Shown here: positions 6,068-9,354 of the stretch, one piece after another | How the letters are laid out: each line of letters starts with the position of its first letter | Numbering within the stretch: position 1 is the stretch's first letter | NCBI GenBank assembly: GCA_001773855.1 | Contig: MEXZ01000053.1 | Span: 1-9,354, forward strand | Length of the DNA stretch: 9,354 nt | Source of the DNA: Candidatus Aminicenantes bacterium RBG_13_64_14 | GTDB lineage: Bacteria > Acidobacteriota > Aminicenantia > Aminicenantales > Saccharicenantaceae | Direction: 5' to 3' | Program-made: the position numbers and the translations under genes | Notes under the pieces: generated by a model | Told to the model about the DNA's origin: nothing | Databases searched by the model: none | Seen by the model: the letters and a program-made list of their open reading frames with translations, nothing else

Positions 6068-6301
6068 GTGAAAGAACTCGTGGAGTTGATTGCCAAAGCA
6101 TTGGTGGACCAACCGGACAGAGTGCAGGTCTCCCAGCTCGAGGGAGAGCAGACCACCATCCTGGAGCTCAAGGTGGCCCCTGAGGACCTCGGTAAGGTGA
6201 TCGGAAAACAGGGACGGACGGCCCGTGCGATCCGCATCCTCCTCGGCGCCGCGGGGATGAAGCTCAAGAGGAGATATAACCTCGAGATCATTGAAAAATA
6301 G
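6068..6301 (+). CDS. khpA: KH-domain RNA-binding protein KhpA (YlqC family)
   Basis: KhpA is a single KH-domain RNA-binding protein; in Gram-positive bacteria it pairs with KhpB (Jag/EloR) and affects cell division and small RNAs. At 77 residues it has the standard length. The KH core is visible as [19 protein letters not shown], whose GKQG matches the G-x-x-G nucleic acid-binding loop (about 46-49). The flanking strands are [13 protein letters not shown] and [10 protein letters not shown]. It starts with GTG behind AAAGGAGGT, 11 nt after rpsP, and its last 11 bases overlap rimM. A position between rpsP and rimM is typical for this family. No KhpB gene is in the window. Confidence 0.93.
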   Translation: MKELVELIAKALVDQPDRVQVSQLEGEQTTILELKVAPEDLGKVIGKQGRTARAIRILLGAAGMKLKRRYNLEIIEK

Positions 6302-6812
6302 CGACCTCGTCGCGCTGGGGAAGATCCTCAGGAGCCAGGGGCGCGATGGACATCTCAAGCTCCGGCTCAACGAAAAAGGGCTTCCCGGGCCCGACTGCGC
6401 CACGATATATCTCCGGCGGGCGGACGGATTTGAGGCCTTCACGGTCGAATCCCTGACGCTCGACCGGAACGCGTACTTCCTGAAACTCAAGGGAATCGAT
6501 ACGCTGGCCGGGGCGGACGCCCTGGTCGGGCTCGATGTTTTCGTCGCCGAGGCCGACTTCCGGCGCCTCGAACAGGGTCTTTTTTACGACTTCGAAGTCA
6601 TCGGGTGCCGGGTGGTCACGCGTGAAGGGGCCGAGGTCGGGGAAGTCGCGGGGATCCTCCCCGCAGGTGGTCCGGTCCTCCTCGTCGTGAAGCGGGGGGA
6701 CGGGGAGATTTACGTCCCCTTCACGGAGACGATCTGCGTAAAGGTGGACCCGGAGGCGAAGGAGATCCTCATCGACCCTCCGGCCGGCCTTTTGGAGTTG
6801 AATGAGATTTGA
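6291..6812 (+). CDS. rimM: Ribosome maturation factor RimM
   Basis: RimM helps mature the 3' domain of 16S rRNA in the 30S subunit and binds S19. The protein is 173 residues, close to the family norm of about 165-185. The N-terminal RimM domain (about 5-85) contains [20 protein letters not shown] and the [20 protein letters not shown] segment. The C-terminal PRC barrel (about 95-170) starts near [20 protein letters not shown] and ends with [18 protein letters not shown]. The usual G-x-x-x-x-x-HGLKGEV loop is altered here to [13 protein letters not shown], so the protein is divergent but its position between khpA and trmD is decisive. The start is TTG 6291, inside the khpA stop region, because the frame has no nearby ATG or GTG; the ribosome site is weak. 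It overlaps khpA by 11 nt and trmD by 11 nt. Confidence 0.93.
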   Translation: MKNSDLVALGKILRSQGRDGHLKLRLNEKGLPGPDCATIYLRRADGFEAFTVESLTLDRNAYFLKLKGIDTLAGADALVGLDVFVAEADFRRLEQGLFYDFEVIGCRVVTREGAEVGEVAGILPAGGPVLLVVKRGDGEIYVPFTETICVKVDPEAKEILIDPPAGLLELNEI

Positions 6813-7539
6813 TATAATTACGATCTTCCCCGAGATGCTCGCCAGCGTCTTTTCGGGGGGGGTCGTCAAGAGGGCCCTGGAGAGGGAGACGGTCCGGATC
6901 GCCGTGCACGACCTGCGGGATTTCACCGAGGACAAGCACAGGCAGGTCGACGACCGGCCCTACGGGGGCCTGGAAGGAATGGTCTTGAAGCCCGAGCCGA
7001 TCTTTCGCGCCGTCGAGGCCGTCCGCCAGGACGGAGAGAGCCGGGTCTACCTTCTTTCCCCCCAGGGCCGGCCCCTGGACACGGCGCTGGCCCGGGAGCT
7101 GGCCTCGTATGCCCAGGTCATCCTCATCTGCGGACGCTACGAAGGCGTGGATGAGCGGGTTGTCGAACATCTGGCCGACGGGGAGATCTCGATCGGCGAT
7201 TACGTCCTGTCGGGCGGAGAACTGGCCGCGGCCGTCGTCGTCGACGCGGCGGCCCGCTTCGTTCCGGGCGTCGTGGGCAAGGAAGGGTCAGTGGAGAACG
7301 ATTCCTTCGCCGGGGGGATCCTCGATTTCCCCCAATACACGAGGCCGCGGGAATTCCGGGGACTGAAGGTCCCCCAGGTCCTGTTCTCGGGCGACCACAA
7401 GAAGATCGAGCGCTGGCGGCGGAAAAAGGCCCTCGAAAAGACGGTCCGGCAGCGGCCGGACCTTGTCACGCATAATGCACTTGCCCCGGAGGATCGGCGT
7501 CTTCTGGAGGAAATTCCGAACGAAAGGAAGGGCGAATGA
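6802..7539 (+). CDS. trmD: tRNA (guanine-N1)-methyltransferase TrmD
   Basis: TrmD methylates G37 next to the anticodon of some tRNAs using S-adenosylmethionine, which prevents +1 frameshifting; it acts as a dimer with a trefoil-knot fold. The 245 residues match the family. The start [13 protein letters not shown] is typical. The knot motifs are [12 protein letters not shown] (109-120) and [11 protein letters not shown] (130-140), followed by the R152 and VPGVVG region. The flexible lid [17 protein letters not shown] follows, with D175 at the place of the catalytic aspartate and R152 at that of the tRNA-binding arginine. The ATG overlaps the rimM end by 11 nt, and the stop overlaps the rplS start as ATGA, so translation of all three is probably coupled. 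The codons GAT-ATA-ATT near the start create a consensus extended -10 (see that entry). Confidence 0.97.
   Translation: MRFDIITIFPEMLASVFSGGVVKRALERETVRIAVHDLRDFTEDKHRQVDDRPYGGLEGMVLKPEPIFRAVEAVRQDGESRVYLLSPQGRPLDTALARELASYAQVILICGRYEGVDERVVEHLADGEISIGDYVLSGGELAAAVVVDAAARFVPGVVGKEGSVENDSFAGGILDFPQYTRPREFRGLKVPQVLFSGDHKKIERWRRKKALEKTVRQRPDLVTHNALAPEDRRLLEEIPNERKGE
6810..6818 (+). promoter_or_regulatory. Possible internal promoter: extended -10 in the first codons of trmD
   Basis: TGaTATAAT at 6810-6818 is a perfect extended -10 consensus set in otherwise GC-rich sequence. A poor -35-like TTTTGG lies 17 bases upstream (6790-6795). A transcript starting near 6825 would lack the trmD start and could serve only rplS and the genes behind it. 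The bases also encode D-I-I of the conserved trmD N-terminus, so chance is a real alternative. Confidence 0.3.
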
Positions 7540-7880
7540 ACCTGGTCGACATGGTTGAGGATAAACAGTTAAGGAAGGACCTCGATCCGTTCAACGTCGG
7601 CGACACCGTCAAGGTCCACGTCATCATCCGGGAAGGCGACAAGGAACGCACCCAGATCTTCCGGGGAGACGTCATCGGCAAGCGCGGCACCGGCATGAAG
7701 GCCTCCTTCACGGTCCGCAAGGTCTCTTTCGGCATCGGCGTCGAGCGCATCTTCCCCCGGCACTCCAAGATGATCCGGAAGATCGAGGTCGTCCGCAAGG
7801 CCAGCGTCCGCAGGGCCAAGCTGTACTATCTCCGCGATCTCAAGGGCAAGGCCGCCCGGCTCAAAGAGGACCAGGGGTAA
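7536..7880 (+). CDS. rplS: 50S ribosomal protein L19
   Basis: L19 lies at the 30S-50S interface and is involved in subunit joining. The 114 residues match the standard length of about 115. Family landmarks run through the whole protein: [59 protein letters not shown], and the basic C-terminal [20 protein letters not shown]. The start overlaps the trmD stop by four bases (ATGA), with a GGAAGGG-type ribosome site within trmD. Being last of the conserved ribosomal-protein genes here, it may need more expression than rimM and trmD; the coupled start and the possible internal promoter at 6810 bear on that. Confidence 0.98.
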   Translation: MNLVDMVEDKQLRKDLDPFNVGDTVKVHVIIREGDKERTQIFRGDVIGKRGTGMKASFTVRKVSFGIGVERIFPRHSKMIRKIEVVRKASVRRAKLYYLRDLKGKAARLKEDQG

Positions 7881-7891
7881 CGTCGGGGGCC

Positions 7892-8503
7892 GTGGCCACC
7901 CTCAGGCTCGAGAAGAAGCTCTTCCGGGGTGGCTTCCGGTTCATCGCCGGGGTCGACGAGGTCGGCCGCGGCTCTCTGTTCGGCCCGGTCGCTGCCGCCG
8001 CCGTCATCCTCCCTTCAGACTGGCTTCTGCGGCGCCCCCCGTCATGGGCCGGCGCCATCGACGACTCGAAACTCCTATCCCCGGCCCGGCGCGAGGAACT
8101 CGCGGCTGCCATCCTCCGCGAGGCCTCGGGCGTGGGGGTCGGCCTGGCCTCCGCGGCCGAAATCGACTCCCTGAACATCCTCCGGGCGACGCACTTGGCC
8201 ATGGTCCGGGCGGTCGAGAGCCTGCCCGGCGCTCCGGACATGCTCCTTGTTGACGGGTTCCCGATAAAAGATGTAAAGTATCGTCAGATGGGCATCCCGC
8301 ACGGAGACCGGAAGAGCCGGTCGATCGCTGCGGCCTCCATCGTGGCCAAGGTCTTCCGAGACCGCCTGATGCGGGTTTTCGCCGGCCTCTACGAAGGCTA
8401 CGGCCTGGACAGGAACAAGGGCTATGGGACCGTGGAGCACATCCGTTCGTTGAAGGAAAAGGGGCCGACCGGGCTCCACCGGACTTCCTTCAAGCTCGGA
8501 TAA
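7892..8503 (+). CDS. rnhB: Ribonuclease HII
   Basis: RNase HII cuts the RNA strand of RNA/DNA hybrids and removes single ribonucleotides misincorporated in DNA. The protein has 203 residues, in the normal range. The four acidic active-site residues are present: D22 and E23 in GVDEVGRGSLFGPV, D121 in LLVDGFP, and D139 in HGDRKSRSIAAASIVAKV. The 18-residue spacing between the last two equals that in E. coli. IDDSKLLSPARR (56-67) and the C-terminal YGLDRNKGYGTVEH further mark type HII. It begins with GTG 7892, 11 nt after rplS, with a G-rich rather than classical ribosome site. rnhB following rplS is a common arrangement in bacteria. Confidence 0.96.
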   Translation: MATLRLEKKLFRGGFRFIAGVDEVGRGSLFGPVAAAAVILPSDWLLRRPPSWAGAIDDSKLLSPARREELAAAILREASGVGVGLASAAEIDSLNILRATHLAMVRAVESLPGAPDMLLVDGFPIKDVKYRQMGIPHGDRKSRSIAAASIVAKVFRDRLMRVFAGLYEGYGLDRNKGYGTVEHIRSLKEKGPTGLHRTSFKLG

Positions 8504-8515
8504 AGACGGAACTTC

Positions 8516-9354
8516 ATGAGCGCGCGCAGCGACCGGGTCAGGGTCATCGAGCAGGCCGAGAAGCACGTCCGGGCCGGCCGGGTCAAGGACGCCATCGCCG
8601 AGTACGAGAAGCTCGCGCTCACCGATCCCCAGGACGTCGGGACCCTCAACATCATCGGCGACCTCTACATCCGGCTCGGCCATAACGACCGGGCCGTCGG
8701 GTTCTTCCTGAAGGTCGCCGAGGAATACGAACGGCGGGGCCTCTTCTCCCAGGCCCTGGCCATCTATAAGAAGATCCACAAGCTCAATCCCGAAAACGTG
8801 GATTACGCCCTCAAGCTCGGCGACCTCTTCAGCCAGCAGGGTTTCCTGGCCGACGCCAAGAACACCTACCTGGCCGTTGCCGGCCGCCTCGTCGAGGCGA
8901 AGAAGGTCCCGGACGCCATGGCCGTCTTCGAGAAGGTCATCAAGATGGACCGGGAGGACCTCGAAGCGCGGAAAGCGCTTTCCGGTCTGTACAGGGACTC
9001 CGGCAACCTCGACGCCGCCCTGGAGCAGTTGAACGATATCGCCGAGATCAGCGCGGAACACGACCAGTTCGAGGCCGCGGTGGGGGTCCTCTACGAGGCC
9101 TTGGCCATGAGGCCGGGGGACAACAAGAGCGTGGTCAACCTGGTCGAGGTCCACAAGCGCCAGAACCAGACCGGCAAGGCCATCGAGGTTCTCGAAAGGC
9201 AGCTCGAATCGGCCCCCGACAACGTCCAGTTCCTCAACCTCCTCGGCAACATTCACTTCGAAGCCGGGGACACCAAGAAAGCGGAGGAGATCTTCTCCCA
9301 GATCGTAACCGGCCATCCTCTCAACGTCAACGCCCGGATCAAGCTCGGCCGCAT
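8516..9354 (+). CDS. Tetratricopeptide repeat protein, 3' end beyond the window
   Basis: An open frame from ATG 8516 runs to the window edge without a stop; 279 complete codons are visible. The product is almost entirely helical TPR-like sequence. Units start at about residues 10 (IEQAEKHVRAGRVKDAIAEY), 42 (LNIIGDLYIRLGHNDRAVGF), 75 (FSQALAIYKKIHKLNP), 97, 130 (VPDAMAVFEKVIKMD), 150, 185, 217 (GKAIEVLERQLESAPD) and 236 (FLNLLGNIHFEAGDTKKAEE). It has no signal peptide or membrane segment, so it is probably a cytoplasmic scaffold. No enzymatic domain is visible; one could lie past the edge. The gene starts 12 nt after rnhB, with GGA five bases upstream of the ATG, so it is likely co-transcribed. 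Partners and role cannot be told from the sequence. Confidence 0.85.
   Translation, partial: MSARSDRVRVIEQAEKHVRAGRVKDAIAEYEKLALTDPQDVGTLNIIGDLYIRLGHNDRAVGFFLKVAEEYERRGLFSQALAIYKKIHKLNPENVDYALKLGDLFSQQGFLADAKNTYLAVAGRLVEAKKVPDAMAVFEKVIKMDREDLEARKALSGLYRDSGNLDAALEQLNDIAEISAEHDQFEAAVGVLYEALAMRPGDNKSVVNLVEVHKRQNQTGKAIEVLERQLESAPDNVQFLNLLGNIHFEAGDTKKAEEIFSQIVTGHPLNVNARIKLGR

Noticed and set aside
8075..9316. 413-codon open frame antisense to rnhB and the TPR gene
   Set aside because: It crosses two real genes and their junction, shows no family motif, and has the same Val/Asp/Gly/Leu-biased antisense composition. The sense frames have intact RNase HII motifs and TPR repeats.

Overview
This is a GC-rich (by eye, not computed), tightly packed bacterial chromosomal window dominated by housekeeping genes. 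Divergent genes share short promoter regions, convergent genes nearly touch, and most co-directional neighbours overlap or sit within about 12 nt. I see no IS element, CRISPR array, tRNA or rRNA, phage gene or attachment site. The gene content (the trmD ribosomal-protein cluster, accB-accC as a separate pair, a secreted PA-IL-like protein, a DUF1355-type amidotransferase-fold protein and a long TPR protein) would suit a GC-rich member of the Acidobacteriota/Aminicenantes kind. That placement is from memory of similar proteins and is weak.

Layout. Bases 1-158 hold a short upstream region with a probable bidirectional -10 element, and perhaps the first codons of a leftward gene. Next come an inositol-monophosphatase-family gene (159-980, +) and an overlapping secreted PA-IL/LecA-like gene (958-1488, +). 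They converge on accC and accB (1502-3394, -), which encode the biotin carboxylase and biotin carrier subunits of acetyl-CoA carboxylase. A 128-bp divergent region with two good sigma70-type promoters separates accB from ffh (3523-4845, +), the SRP GTPase. ffh converges, 12 nt apart, with a DUF1355/PF07090-type protein (4858-5646, -). A second divergent region (5647-5789) carries promoters for that gene and for the rightward cluster rpsP-khpA-rimM-trmD-rplS-rnhB (5790-8503), which continues into a TPR gene (8516 to beyond 9354).

How the genes work together. rpsP, khpA, rimM, trmD and rplS encode two ribosomal proteins, an RNA chaperone, a 30S maturation factor and a tRNA methyltransferase, and rnhB removes RNA from RNA/DNA hybrids. 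ffh belongs to the same conserved neighbourhood in many bacteria, but here the opposite-strand DUF1355-type gene separates it from rpsP. accB and accC supply the biotin half of acetyl-CoA carboxylase; the carboxyltransferase genes accA and accD are not in the window.

I do not see a convincing undescribed multi-gene system. The points most worth a second look are the lectin-like gene overlapping the phosphatase gene, the amidotransferase-fold protein with no cysteine at the expected nucleophile position, the near-identical promoters of ffh and rpsP, a perfect extended -10 at the start of trmD, and the short gaps between convergent genes.
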